NCBI GenBank assembly: GCA_036925085.1
Contig: JAUPFP010000004.1
Location: 200,001 to 264,000, forward strand
Direction: 5' to 3'
DNA from: Brachycybe producta
Taxonomy: Eukaryota > Arthropoda > Diplopoda > Playtdesmida > Andrognathidae
Length of the DNA: 64,000 nucleotides
In this document: positions 1-12,410 of the stretch, piece by piece
Position numbering within the stretch: position 1 is the first letter of the stretch
Layout: the number at the start of each line of letters is the position of its first letter
Made by a program: the position numbers and the translations under genes
Notes under the pieces: generated by a model
Databases searched by the model: none
The model's input: the letters and a program-made list of their open reading frames with translations, nothing else
Told to the model about the DNA's origin: nothing

Positions 1-174
1 ATTTGTCAAGCCAGAATTGATCATTTGTAACCAACTATAAACCATAATGTTAAAGGAAGAAATAATAATAATAATAATAAAAAAGATTTTATTTTTTCGA
101 ATCAATATTTGCATAAACACACTTTATATGCAAACTTTTCAAGTCATAAATTTACTTTTCTTTCGACTTGAAAC

Positions 175-276
<102 letters not shown>

Positions 277-859
277 AATTTCAAATGAAGTATGTGTTTC
301 AGGAGGTTTTTTCTTGGTTGTCGTCGAGTGGTTGAGTAACTTTAATTCGATTTCAACAAAGAGAAAGAAAAAAAAATTGCCTTCATATCGTCATAGTAAC
401 CAACTAATAAAGAGTTGTATCAGTTTTGTGTATTTGTTGGTCCATATTAACAATAAAACCGGCCATTTAAGTTTCTAATAATTGAAGGGTCAATGTTGAA
501 GCAACTAATGGAAATCTTGAGGCAAAACACAAATTCCATTAAAAAAAAAAGGGTCAAACAAAAGTTTTCTAGTGAATTGTTATTTCTTCTACCTTATTTA
601 GGCTATTAAGCAAGTGTGTTAGTGTTATAAATCCAAACTAAGTAGCATCCATTCCTTGAATAAAACCCGTTTCCATGGTAACTACACTCTTAAGAGTACT
701 CCTAAATGAATGTAGGGCTACTAATAGTAAAAATCCAATTGTAAGAAAATTAATCTCAAATTGAAAATGAATGAAAATTAATATTGCTTTAAATTGTTCC
801 AAACAAAAAAATGATATTAGCTACATTAAATCATCATTCTGGTTTTGACAATACATTTT

Positions 860-930
860 CTATGCTGCACCTTGGACTCTTGTCCCTCTGCCATAGGCCT
901 TTATGGCTGCTTACAGAGTAATTTTTCAAA
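860..930. repeat. Short dispersed repeat (CCTCTGCCATAGGCC)
   Basis: TCCCTCTGCCATAGGCC, GGCTGCTTACAGAGTA recurs inverted at about 21990-22060 (TACTCTGCAAGCAGCC, GGCCTATGGCAGAGGGA). About 70 bp, GC-richer than surroundings; origin unknown. Confidence 0.55.
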
Positions 931-1157
931 TTCAAAAAAATCATAATGAATCATCAGATTGATAAATATTATGAATAAATTAGTAAGTTTATTTTTTTTT
1001 TAACAAAAATGAGCCCTGTTTTACTGTGCTGTCAACTTTAACTACGTCCAAACGTAGTAAATGAAGTAAAAATATTAAATTTCAAAATAATTAGAATTTG
1101 ACTACCATTGAAATTTGAAACCCCTTTTAAAAGTGAGTATATAATGTTAGTTATTAC

Positions 1158-1736
1158 TAGGGCTCGGATTTTTATACAATATCAACAGAGCCCTGTGAAG
1201 GACGACAAACAATATGTTGAATTCAATTTAATTCAGTTAATTAATCTGAAAATATTGAGTTAATACTTAAATATAATTAATATAAACTATTGACACATAA
1301 TATTGATTTAGTATTTCAATTTAAAATATGAATAATAAAGTCAATTTTTAGCTGGTTCATGTCCTTAACTGGATTCTGTATAATTCACATAAACACATTT
1401 AATTTGAATTCATTTAACTCATGTGTGTACACGAGGTATTAAGGGCCAATTGTGAAGTAACAATTCCGTTTAGATCAACCAACCATTAATTATGTTGTTC
1501 GTTTTTTTTTCAATAAAAAAAATACTGCTTAGAAACTAGAATTCTAGTTGAAAACTTATAGTAATCAGACACCTAGCCTCTAACTAGTCTGCCAAACCAT
1601 TTTTTTTTAAATAATAAAAAAACATAATTGTAGTTGCTCTAATGATGACGATGATGATGATTACTTCACAATTGGCACACTTGGGCCACAAATTGAGAAA
1701 TGTTTGCTTAATATTCTATAAAAAATCCGATCCGTA
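1158..1736. mobile_element. hAT-type MITE with perfect 8-bp target duplication, carrying a nested family A copy
   Basis: TAGGGCTCGGATTTTTATAC at the left and TAAAAAATCCGATCCGTA at the right, flanked by identical GTTATTAC (1150-1157, 1737-1744). An inverted family A copy (about 1188-1441, ending GTGTGTACACGAGGTATT) interrupts the left arm; the arm resumes with GGCCAATTGTGAAGTAAC. Same family as 38441-38766. Confidence 0.86.
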
Positions 1737-1744
1737 GTTATTAC

Positions 1745-4374
1745 CGATCTAGAATTTAAAGATATAGAGAATATATATAACTTCCCAAATTTAATTTGTA
1801 AGAACTGAGTGAACAAGAAGAACCATCAAATCGACTTTTTTTCCCTCCAATTTCCAACTTTTCCTTTTTTAAAAAAAAACATAAAGCAAAGAAAAATATG
1901 TGGCTGACTATTTATGATGGATGAGCTTATTTTAAACCAGAAGAAAATCTACTGAGATTTTTTTTCTCTCTCTCAGTTAGAAAAGTAGAAAGAAAAAGAA
2001 CTTAGGATACGCCTCATGCATATTCATAAGTTTCTCAAAATATTAATATGGACACACACACACCTTAGTCATTATTACAGGTTGTCTGTATGTAAAAAGT
2101 GGACTAAAAACCTTGTCTTAGATGAGATTCATGTTAATTATGAGAACTCATTTCTTACGAGTAAGTTATGAGTTCTGAAAATGTTTCATTGACATCACTA
2201 GATGGCGTCTTCATTTATTCACACGTTGAGTGAAATCTTGATTAGTCTTTTTTTGCCTGAATAGAAGTTAACTGACTGCTACATTGAAGATATACAGACA
2301 AGCAATTAGAAAACGGGATAAACAGACGTTGGCTCCGCCCTTTTTATGACGAACGACAACTTCTAACTGGTTTGTTGCGTGGTTCGACGTTGAAAAGGGC
2401 GGGGCATGTGACGTCAGACTACACAACCAACCAATTAGAAGTTGCTGGTCGTCATAAAAAGGGTGGAACCAACGTCTGTTTATCCCGTTTTCTAATTGCC
2501 TGTCTGTATACAGTAGCACTCGAATAACATGCTACCAATTTTCAGCAACTTACAACAACCAAAGTAAAGAAAAATGTCGATTATGAGAAGTTGCTCATCA
2601 GTGCATGATTGATGATGAGCCATTTCCCCCATTAATCGACATTTTTCCTTTTTGCTTTTTTTTTTTTTTTTTTGACTTTCTTTTAAAGATTTTTTTGAAG
2701 ATTTCTGAATACTACTTCCTAAGCGGAGAGATTCCACTAGTTATTTTTCAAGCAATATTCATTGCAAGAAATGAGATAAATCTTACACAAAACAAGAAGA
2801 TTAAGATGTTTTTTTTCTGCAAACCAGATTGCAAGAAACCACTGCAAGTCTTGCAAGCATTATTACATTAGCAATTACAATTTAATCAATTATTAATGTA
2901 ATTATTGCCAATGCAATCACCCCTTGAGTTATCTCCAAGACACTTCAGTAGCAATATTTAAAGCAAGATTCACTGCAATGTGTCCTTGAATTAATTGCAA
3001 TTGACATCTGCCAGTGGTGACTAAAATCACTTGAACAAGAATGTTAAAACTTTGATAGACACAGACCTGTTAATTGCAGCCAAACGCATAAATTCTGGAC
3101 ACTAACCTGGGAATACTTTGTTTACGTGGCATCCAGGAGAGAAAGAGAGAGAGAGGGGCTCCCAGGACCTAACCTAGTTCCCTGGTGAAAGACCTTCCGG
3201 TTAAGACTGTTGTACACCAGCTGGTGCAAGTGGCCTCAAGCCTATCAGCGAGCGGGCCGTAGTTATATTTGCAACCGTCTTACTGTGCAAAACTGTGCAA
3301 GATTCACCATAATACCTGACTTATTTCTTGCACGAAATCATGCTAGAAACCACCTTGTACCTCCTACATTTAGTTTACCACCATAATGTGATGATGCTTA
3401 TATTTTTGTACAAATATATAGTTTGTATCCAATAACACTAAATTTTTCAAACAATCTGTATTTAGTTTTTTTTTAATAAGAATTTTCATAGAACTAAAAA
3501 ATTTCCTCAACCAAAGAAGTGGAACCGATTTAACAACTAAACAATTTGTTTCTATGGTCACATATATTTACAAAAAAAAAACCCCTTCAAGAAAATGAAT
3601 TTAAGTTTTGTTTAGTTCATACTGTATTAACACAAACCTATTTGTATGTACATGTAGACAGACAGACACACACACAAGAAAATAAATTGCTACACATTTA
3701 TTGTTTGAATCCTTAATTTCCATTTCCATGACACATTTTCAGACAAACAAGAAGAGAGAGAGAGAGAAGAAACGACAGAACAAAAAAAAAAAGGTTGGAA
3801 ATAATATGTTATCATGAAAATAAGTTCCCACATAAAGAGAGAGATAGAGACCCACATATGCTAGTAGTATTTGTTGTACTACAATCAATCCGTTTTAATT
3901 TCTCTCACTAATTCAATGTCAAAAGAAGACACAAATAAACAGGTTAGAATAAATCAGAAAAGTTTTCTCCACCTACCCCACCTCCTCATCCATTAACAAA
4001 CTAGAAATGGTATTTTCACCCTAATATAAACAAGCATTTTATCGTCAAATTTAAGTTATAACCACCCTAATTAAAAAAGTGGCCCAATTAACCAGATTCC
4101 ACCGTATATAAATACAGGTATGTCAACTTCATGCTATTGCTCTCATTTTATCTGCAAACTTCTAAACTTACCTGGTAATTTATAAATGATAAAGTGGCCA
4201 CTAATATTAATTATTGGTGATGTAACATCACCAATAACCTAACCACTTTTCGTTAACATTTTGTCTCTATCGCTGCCCCCATTCAAGATGGCTGCCATTG
4301 TCAAAGAACACAAAGAGGAGGAGGCTACAATATAATCCTTACATTTCTGTATCTGTTAAATTTTTTCAGATAAT
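1745..4374. other. Gene-free AT-rich DNA (part of presumed EXT1 intron 1)
   Basis: Apart from the MITE at 2298-2503 I see only homopolymer A/T runs, short GA stretches (3140-3160, 3750-3770) and a GC-richer patch at 3120-3260 of unknown nature. No gene. Confidence 0.5.
2298..2503. mobile_element. Mutator-like foldback MITE, copy 1
   Basis: ACAAGCAATTAGAAAACGGG to CCGTTTTCTAATTGCCTGT; the palindrome extends outward to TATACAG/CTGTATA. Arms carry GTTGGCTCCGCCCTTTTTAT and CTTCTAACTGG with their inverse. 206 bp. Confidence 0.84.
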
Positions 4375-4856
4375 GACGAATGTTCGCCAAATTTGTGACT
4401 TATATTCGCCAAATTTTTGAGAAACGTTCGCCAAAATTGTGACGAATGTTCGCCAAAATTTTGACGAATGTTCGCCAAATTTGTGACGAATGTTCGCCAA
4501 ATTTTTGACTAAGTTCGCCAAATTTTTGACAGATGTGCCTCAAATTTTGAAGAATGTTCGCCAAATTTCTGACGAATGTTCGCCAAATTTTTGAGGAATG
4601 TACACAGAATTTTGACGAATGTTCGCCACATTTTTTGACGGATGTTCCTCAAATTTTGAAGAATGTTCGCCAAATTTCTGACGAATGTTCGCCAAATTTT
4701 TGACGAATGTTCGCCACATTTTTTGACGGATGTTCCTCAAATTTTGAAGAATGTTCGTCAAATTTTGACGAATGTTCGCCTAATGTTTGACGAATGTTCG
4801 CCTAATGTTTGACGAATGTTCGCCTAATGTTTGACGAATGTTCGCCAAATTTTGTT
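4375..4856. repeat. Satellite-like array of a 21-22-bp unit
   Basis: About 22 units of GACGAATGTTCGCCAAATTT with variants. Blocks beginning GACGGATGTTCCTCAAATTT recur 88 bp apart (4637 and 4725), i.e. four units, and a related block lies 109 bp before the first, so a higher-order repeat is emerging. The minus-strand ORF across it simply encodes the repeat. Confidence 0.93.
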
Positions 4857-5516
4857 CGGCCATCATTATTTTGCTTAAGATGTCTTTGCTTTAAGCGAAA
4901 ATGTTATTTTTTTTTCTACCATCATCTCAAGCGGAAAACCTTAGCAGAGTGTGATTAGACAATGCTACTGCTGATATGTTGCTGAGTCAACGGTTTAAGT
5001 TTCGAAACCTGCTGTTAGTTGAGCTACCTCTATGTATATATTATATATTGCTTAATAGATTATTGATGACACAGAGACTTACAAATTAATGCATATTTGC
5101 ATATTCTAAGAGCTAAGCGGACTGTAAATATTTAACATTTTTATCAAACACAAAAGTTCCACCCATGAACACACAGATGTTAAAAGGGAAGGAGAACCTG
5201 AAAAATTCTTCTTTAAATACAGAAGTATTTTTTAAAAAAAATTGTAAACTTTGTAAACGACTTCTCATAGTAGAAATGCACGCAACTAAAAAAAAATTAT
5301 AATATTTTACAAAAGAAACCCGATAACAATTACAAATTGACATTTGTATGATGTGTGTACATATGGCGCTTCAATAAAAAAGTTAACTTTCAATGACGTC
5401 ACCACAAACGTCAATGTGAAATGATAAGAAAAAAATATTTACATTATGTTAATTGATTATCTATAATAATAGTGAAAATAAATAACAATTTCATAATAAT
5501 TTATTCGTTTCAGATA

Positions 5517-5622
5517 AGTATTGATTTACAATAAAGTGGATGTAATCGTTTTTTTTAATCAAAAGCATTTTTTGCTTTTGATTAAAAAAATAATTACACC
5601 CACTTTATTGCAAATCAATACT
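5517..5622. repeat. 106-bp palindromic MITE
   Basis: AGTATTGATTTACAATAAAG to CTTTATTGCAAATCAATACT; arms of about 50 bp meet at AAAAGCATTTTTTGCTTTT. Non-coding. Confidence 0.8.
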
Positions 5623-5653
5623 ATTAATATCAATAATCATTATTATTATGAAA

Positions 5654-6224
5654 CTAGTGGGGTAACCCGTCATAAATGACGGGAACAAAATTCACAGGCA
5701 ATTGTGCCCAGCATTAGAATTTCTTTTCCTCCGCCCTTTTATGACGTCAGACCAAGTAACAAACCAATTAGAAATTGATGACGTTCATAAAAGGGCGGAA
5801 CAAAAGAAATTCTAATACTGGGCACAATTGCCCGTGATAAATTCTAGTTTAATTTTGCTACTATTATCCCCTCCCATTTTTATATTTGAAAGAGAAAATG
5901 AGTTTTTCATTTTTCTTTGGTGTGCACATGCGCGTCGTTTGTTCCTTTTTTTACTCCTTTCATTATAATTTCAGTCACCCCCTCCCACTTTCCACCCCCC
6001 CCCTCCAAGTTTCTCTCCCCCTCTACACTTTCCAACCTTTTCCCCTCTCCAATTTAATATCATGGGATTCTTGGATGGGAAGGGTGCAACATATAGTTGA
6101 CCTTGAGAAAAAAAAAAAAAGCAGTTCATTTATTCAAATTTATATAAATTCCGACAAAGGTGTTGTTTGTCCAGCGTTAGATGACAGACACCCACATCAC
6201 ATACATATGCACACAGACCTGGCA
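5654..6224 (-). mobile_element. Non-autonomous Helitron-like element, copy 1
   Basis: On the minus strand: A|TGCCAGGTCTGTGTG start at 6224; hairpin CCCGTCATTTATGACGGG, TTACCCCACTAG|T end at 5654. Contains the purine-rich block, GACGCGCATGTGCAC, and the foldback insert (5694-5833). 571 bp. ORFs over it are low-complexity. Confidence 0.87.
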
Positions 6225-6937
6225 TAATATATATATAATTATTGATTTTCACACAATTTTTTTTTGTTAAAAACTTGACTAGTACACGAGTTACGCCTAA
6301 AAGTACTGTAATTTGATAGCAATAACTTTTAAAATGAAACTTTTTTTCTACTTTTACTTTCTTGATGCTAACTGCCATTATGAATACAGTAAAATAACAA
6401 TTATCTGGACTAATTGGGACTGGACCCAATCTGGATTATCAATTTGTCCGGATTTTGGAACGTATATACAGAAATAGTTTTTTGTATATGTTCAAAAATT
6501 CGGACAAATCGATAATCCGGGTTGGAAGGGATACTTATAAAAACTCATCAGTTTCACTATATTTAAACCAAAAACATACAGAAATATTTTATAAATAAAA
6601 TCAGAAATATGTAATTAATATTAACTACGAAAAAAGTACCCCAGTTTTTTTTTTTAAAACAAGGCTTGAGGCGCGGGGGTTTTTTTTTGGCGAAATTTTT
6701 TTCTGTAGAGTCGAAGTCCGGATTTTTGACGCTCTACTATATTTACATTTTAAACCAACTGTTTGCCCATTTAGTCCTCTGATCTGTTCTAGTTTCTAAA
6801 AAAAAAAGATCCCTTGATTTTTTTTGGGTCAAACATTTAATGTCCATTATGTCCACTTTATATATTAAACCCATCTTTTAAAAAAAATACTTTTGTTGAA
6901 CTTCGTAATGTGTTTATATTAGGACTAATTTATATTT

Positions 6938-7194
6938 CAGTCGTTCTCAAACATTTTTGAGAAGTATTTTTTTTTGGCTGAAGAAATCGCGGCACACACC
7001 GTTCAAAACTCACGGCACACTAGTCAGTAGTGTGCCACAACTGGTTTAATGCGTTCATGGAATAGGAAAGATTTATTTATTTTACTTTTTCCAATAAAAT
7101 TAAAATCTATTTGAAAATATTAAGATTTTTTTTATTAACAGAATCTAATATAACAACATTCAAAAGTTTGTGGCACCCACTTTGAGAACCACTG
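6938..7194. mobile_element. hAT-like MITE (CAGTGGTTCTCAAA type)
   Basis: Left CAGTCGTTCTCAAACATTTT, right CACTTTGAGAACCACTG. Interior has GCGGCACACACCG and the mirrored GTGGCACCC. CAGNGGTTCTCAAA ends are classic of Charlie/hobo-type hAT elements. No clear 8-bp duplication. 257 bp. Confidence 0.62.
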
Positions 7195-7565
7195 AAATAT
7201 TGAATGCCACACTAATGGAATCTATGTTTAGTTAGAGAGACTTAAAGGCTAAAACCTTCCGTATATATTTAGATAAACTAAGGGTCTTGATTTTAGAAAA
7301 CTAACGTTACAAATTGGAAATTTAAACAACAAATTGTAATTCGCAAACAACTTAATTAAAGACTTCGGAAACTTAAACTCTCTCGCCAATCCTTATCACA
7401 CTTGAATTAACATTCAAGTAAAATCACCAACGATTTTGTATTTTACTATATAAATGTAACTCTCTCTCTCTCAAGTATTTCTCAATATAGACGGTATATA
7501 TTAACATGGACTCAAAAAATTCGAAAACCTGAAATCCTAGGTTAAAGTTGAACTACCATGGTGTA

Positions 7566-7775
7566 ACAGGCATTTAGAAATAGGAACGAACACAAGTTGG
7601 CTCCGACCTTTTTTATGACGACCGGCAACTTATAATTGGTTTGTTGTGTGGTTCGACGTTGAAAAGGGCGGAGAGCATGTGACGTCAGACTACATAACCA
7701 ACCAATTAGAAGTTGCCGGTCGTCATAAAAAAGGTCGGAGCCAACTGAAGTTCTTCCCGATTTCTAAATGCCTGT
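7566..7775. mobile_element. Mutator-like foldback MITE, copy 2
   Basis: ACAGGCATTTAGAAATAGGA to GATTTCTAAATGCCTGT; arms carry GTTGGCTCCGACCTTTTTTA and its inverse, centre GACGTTGAAAAGGGCGGAGA and TGACGTCAGACTACATAACC. 210 bp. Confidence 0.85.
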
Positions 7776-10700
7776 GTAGAAACTGTTGGGATTTACCCGT
7801 TACCACCTCTACTTTCCATTCTCGTTGCTAGGAAACAATAATTGAGGTTTTTAAAACTTAAAACCATATTTCACAAATTCAATGCCCTATCTGTCTGGTA
7901 TTATTACCAGAGACTTTTAAACAACATGCTGTAATAATAAAACAAATTATGGCAAAGTTTTCTTCTTCCCTCATATTTTAATGATGTGGAGGAGGAGGAG
8001 GAGGAGGAGGAGGGTCAACGACTTCAAACTGTTAGTACAGTTAATATTCCTCCACCTCCTCCCAACCAATATATTCCAATATATGCAAAAAAAAAACACA
8101 TCTGGTTAAATTGTGTTTGGATGAACGAATAAAAAGGATTTTCAACTGAAATAATAAAAAGTGAAAAAAAAAAATATTCAAACGTTTGACATGAACAACA
8201 AGAAATGTAATAAGTCGAACTAGTAAAAGAAAAATGTATACGAATTTACGAACAAAACTAGAAAAGGTAATGTTTACACGTCAGTCATAACAGGGAGAGA
8301 AAGGAGGTGAAACAAAAATCTCATTTTCATTTTTATTTATTCATATAATCAAATCTGAACACACACACGCACACTCAATGGGGCTGTGTGTACCCACATC
8401 TCAAACGAGGACGAGGGTTGGAATTGGAGGCTAATTATTAAGATCAGATTAAAATAATTCTTCATTTATACAATTAACTCCACAAATGGCTACTTTATGA
8501 AAGCAAATGTGCATTCCTCGTCCAATAACATGAAGGGAAACTGATGAAGGACCAGTGTGTCCACATTTTGTGTTGAAGAAAAAAGGATCTTCTTGACACA
8601 CAAACCAGTTATTGAATGGTCAAATCCAACCACGAAAATGTTGTCACAGATGGCTGGGGTTGTGGATGACAATGTATTGGCTATGGAAAGACGCCAAACA
8701 TTTGCCCACAGAGCGACATGCCGACTACATTTTGCAGTCGAACTCAACCACTAAAAAGAGATTCAAGTGTGCCAAGGCCCAAAAACAGCAAGCATACCAA
8801 TGTTGGGAAGTTATTTGTAAATAAGTAATGAATTACTGTAATTAAATTACTTTTACCAGTATTTACTATTTAGTAATTAAATAAATAACTTTTTAAAACG
8901 TGTAATTTATAATTGTAATTAATTATTCTTTATTATAAATATAATTACTTTTCAATTACTTTTGTTTTTGTAAACTGCGAGACAAGTCAGTGATTATTTC
9001 ATTACTCAAGAGATATGGTTTGGACTTGTCTGCAGTAAACGAACATTCCCTGCCCATTACTAATAATTAACAAAAAATATTTTAGCAATTTCCTGACCTT
9101 TAGGCATTCTACTCTTAAAAATTTCCCTTTATAAATAAATTAGTTATGACTGTGTGTAACTTCAATAGTTTATTGAACGTGAAACTGTAAGATCGGGAAC
9201 GGAAATTTTAGGTGCACCACACAATTCCAGTCAAGTGTGCAAGACAAGACTGTCTTCATTTCCTGTTTGCATTGCACGATTCATAAGTTAGGCCAATTCA
9301 GAGTGGTTGAGATTTTTCTACATTTTGGTTGCTTATGAAAATGCAACTTCAAAAAATTCATTGCATGTGAAATGATAAAAGTTCTATTTTGAAAAGTAAT
9401 TAAAATTGCTTTCAGAAAAAAAATGATTAATTGTAATTAATTCCTTTTTTTAAAATTTTTTTAAACTGGAATTGTATTTAAGATAATTAATTTTTTTTTA
9501 TACTGATGGAATTAGTTTTGTCTCAGTACTGCAGCATACCGATCCAACAACCACATTATCTTACAATCTTTGCTAGCCTCCAGTTCCAGGTCTCGTCGTC
9601 TTTTGCGGTAGAATAGGCCTACATCAACTAGTCAATGGGTTCCATAGTAGCTTTTTTTTACCCAATTAAAATAAATTTTAAAAACCTGATTGTGTAGATT
9701 GGATGTCTCTTCTTAGAAGATGACAACAACAACAAAAAAGAAATCTTCAATAGAAAAATATTACAAAACCAAAAGCTGATGATGGAAACAGAATAAAAAT
9801 GAACAGAAGGAATGTTGTTAAAAACACAACCAAAAAAAAAAAATCTGTAAAACTCATCTCTGAAACAAACAAAAAAAATGGTTTACTTTCTCATTTTTAA
9901 AAGAAAAAAATAAATAACCGTGGATCCTGATTTATCATCTGACAAAAAATGTGCAAAAATGCATCATTATACTTCAATGTTCAACCATTTTTTGTTGTTG
10001 TTGTCTACTCGATGAAAGAGCTCCAAATGAAAATAACTTTTAAAGATGAATTTTATGCATAATGGGGGGGGGGGGGGCATCAGTCTCAGTATAGCCATGT
10101 TTTATTTAACAATGTGTCTGTGTGGTCCATATTTAATTTAGAAGCTAATCATCATCATCAGTAAACCTACAAAACGCAGTTCAGAAATAGAGATTTTACT
10201 AAATGGATAATGTTAACTTAATTTAGAAGCAACTTTTTTTTAAAAAAAATTCAAAGTTTGTTAAAAATTAGAATAGCAACTGAATGTGCCAAAAGTATTT
10301 TTCATTAAGAAGTATTTCTTTTAAATTTAAAGTAAAACTTTTTAAAATAATCAAATTTCACATATACAATTATTGTTTATACTGAACAATGATTTGTTTT
10401 TAAACAATACTCTAATCACCATGAAAATACTTTGAAACACACACAAATTCAATTACTAATCACATTTCTAGCCAAATATTTTGATTGTTTTTTTCAAAAT
10501 GTTGCCCCAGTAAGTAGTTTTATGTTCATTAATATGTAAATCTTTGCCTGAAGGATAGATGGTTAAGTAAATTTACATGATAAAACCGTCCAGGAGCAGC
10601 CACTTTTACGCTTACTAATGGTCCAAATTCAAGAAAGTGACTTATGATGAAATCCAACGATGATTTTCTATGTTGAAATTCAGCTCAGAAGAGTTCAAAA

Positions 10701-10850
10701 GTGCTAAAACTTTCCTCCTTGAACTTTGAACTTAAGATGGTTTAGATTTTCAAACTTTTCTCTATTAAACTTCATAGTGTTTAACTGAAGCTCAATTACT
10801 TAAGGATATTTTTCATGTTGATATTTTTACTAGCTTTTAAATTAACTTTA
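7776..10850. other. Gene-free AT-rich DNA with old repeats
   Basis: Holds TAATTAC-rich sequence (8810-9000, 9400-9500) like 36930-37195, a family C fragment in reverse order (9215-9330), a poly(G) run near 10063-10078 and diverged family D fragments (10240-10330, 10640-10830). The overlapping ORFs at 8490-8824 match no family I know. Confidence 0.45.
7987..8013. repeat. (GGA)n microsatellite
   Basis: Nine consecutive GGA triplets in otherwise AT-rich DNA. Confidence 0.9.
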
Positions 10851-10885
10851 TAATTTATTTGTCCACCGCCACCTTCTGAAATATT

Positions 10886-10966
10886 ATATATATATATATA
10901 TATCAATATATATATATATATATATCAATATATATATATATATATATATATCAATATATATATATT
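10886..10966. repeat. (TA)n microsatellite with TCAATA interruptions
   Basis: Three TCAATATATATA blocks in TA repeats, directly abutting the Helitron 5' end. Confidence 0.9.
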
Positions 10967-11509
10967 AAGCCAGGTCTGTGTGTGTGTGTGTGATTAATGC
11001 TGTACAAACAAGGACAAAAACCTTGAAACATGTCGAAATTTAAATGAATAAATGAACCGCTTTTTTTCTCAAGGTCATATGTTGCACACTCCCCATCCAA
11101 GAACCCCATGATATTAAATTGGAGAAGGGAAAAGGTTGGAAAGTGTAGAGGGAGGGGGAGAGAGAGAAACGTGGAGGGGGAAAAAGTGAGAAGGGGTGAC
11201 TGAAATTGAAATGAAAGGAGTAAAAAAGGAACAAACGACGCGCATGCGCACACCAGAGAAAAACTTTCTCTTTCAAATATAAAAAGGGGAGGGGATAATA
11301 GTAGCAAAATTAAACTAGAATTTATCACAGGCAATTGTGTCCAGCATTAGAATTTCTTTTGCTCAGCCCTTTTATGAACGTCATCAATTTCTAATTGGGT
11401 TTGTTTCTTGGTCTGACGTCATAAAAAGGCGGAGGAAAAGAAATTCTAATGCTGGGCACAATTGCCTGTGAATTTGGCTCCCGTCATTTATGACGGGTTA
11501 CCTCACTAG
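10967..11509 (+). mobile_element. Non-autonomous Helitron-like element, copy 2
   Basis: AGCCAGGTCTGTGTGTG start after a TA run; hairpin CCCGTCATTTATGACGGG, TTACCTCACTAG|T at 11509/11510. Interior: AAACCTTGAAACATGTCG, purine-rich block, GACGCGCATGCGCACACC, then a foldback insert (ACAGGCAATTGTGTCCAGCA to TGCTGGGCACAATTGCCTGT) flanked by GAATTTATC and GAATTTGGC. 543 bp, non-coding. Confidence 0.85.
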
Positions 11510-12410
11510 TTTGAAAATGTAATCCAGACTGCAAAGGGATTGAGAACCCACGACCAACATAACCAATGGGTCCGAGAGCCTGAGACGCTAACCACAACAC
11601 CAATAAGACAAGAGGAGATTAGATCTTCTTTTACTTTTTAGACCTTTTTTTTTCATCATAAAGAGAATAATTTTTTTCTTCAATTCTAGTTCTTGTTTTC
11701 AAAATAAAATAACTTTTTGTTTAAAAAAATATTGTCGGTGTCATTTTCAAACACACAAAAAAGCTTATTTTGAAAGATGATGAAATATGAAAATGCTCTT
11801 AAGTAATTAAGCTAAACTTTCTAGTTTCTAAAACAATGTTCAAAGTTTCTCTTCATTTTGCATCTGAAAGATAAAATTATAAAAGAGTTCGAGAGTCCCA
11901 GTTTACACCTTTAAAACACAACGAGAGAATTTTCAGATCTGACGGAAAATTGTGGCACGCGTGTCACAGGTTGATCAACAATTATTTAGCTCATTGTTAA
12001 ATCTAGTCAGATACAAAAAGCTTCAAGCAGATAAATAGATAGAAAGAGAGAGAGAGAAATAATCACATCAACAACGAACACACAAAAAGCGCAATCGACA
12101 ACATAATATAAAACAATAGAATCTGCTTCTGAAATGAGGAGAGGAGGATAGATATATTTCAACTATATTTCTCTCAATCTTTCTTTCTATCTGTCTCTCT
12201 ATATACTTACAAACGGTTAAACACATAAGATGTGAAAGAAAGATTAGATGCCACTCACCGAAAAAAAACACCTTTTATCATTTGCAAGATTCCGAGAGAT
12301 CGAAACAGATGAAATGAGAGATAGAAAGAAAGGAAGAAGAACAAAAAAAAAGCCAGAAGCATATTTTTGTGTTTCGGCTAAAGAGATTTTGGAATCGTAC
12401 AAAAAAACAC

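Larger units (their letters stand above)
10851..11670 (-). mobile_element. tRNA-derived SINE split by Helitron copy 2
   Basis: Left remnant 10851-10885 (TAATTTATTTGTCCACCGCC) and right remnant 11511-11670 (GACCAACATAACCAATGGG, AGACAAGAGGAGATTAGATC) are together co-linear with the intact SINE at 16862-17075. The (TA)n at 10886-10966 and the Helitron lie between. The B-box has a 2-bp insertion. Confidence 0.75.

Noticed and set aside
4262..4300. CAAGATGGCTGCC YY1-like site
   Set aside because: Unlike the one at EXT1, no exon or CpG-rich context accompanies it.
4540..4761. 73-codon minus-strand ORF with internal repeats
   Set aside because: It is the 22-bp satellite read in frame; the unit length is not a multiple of three throughout.
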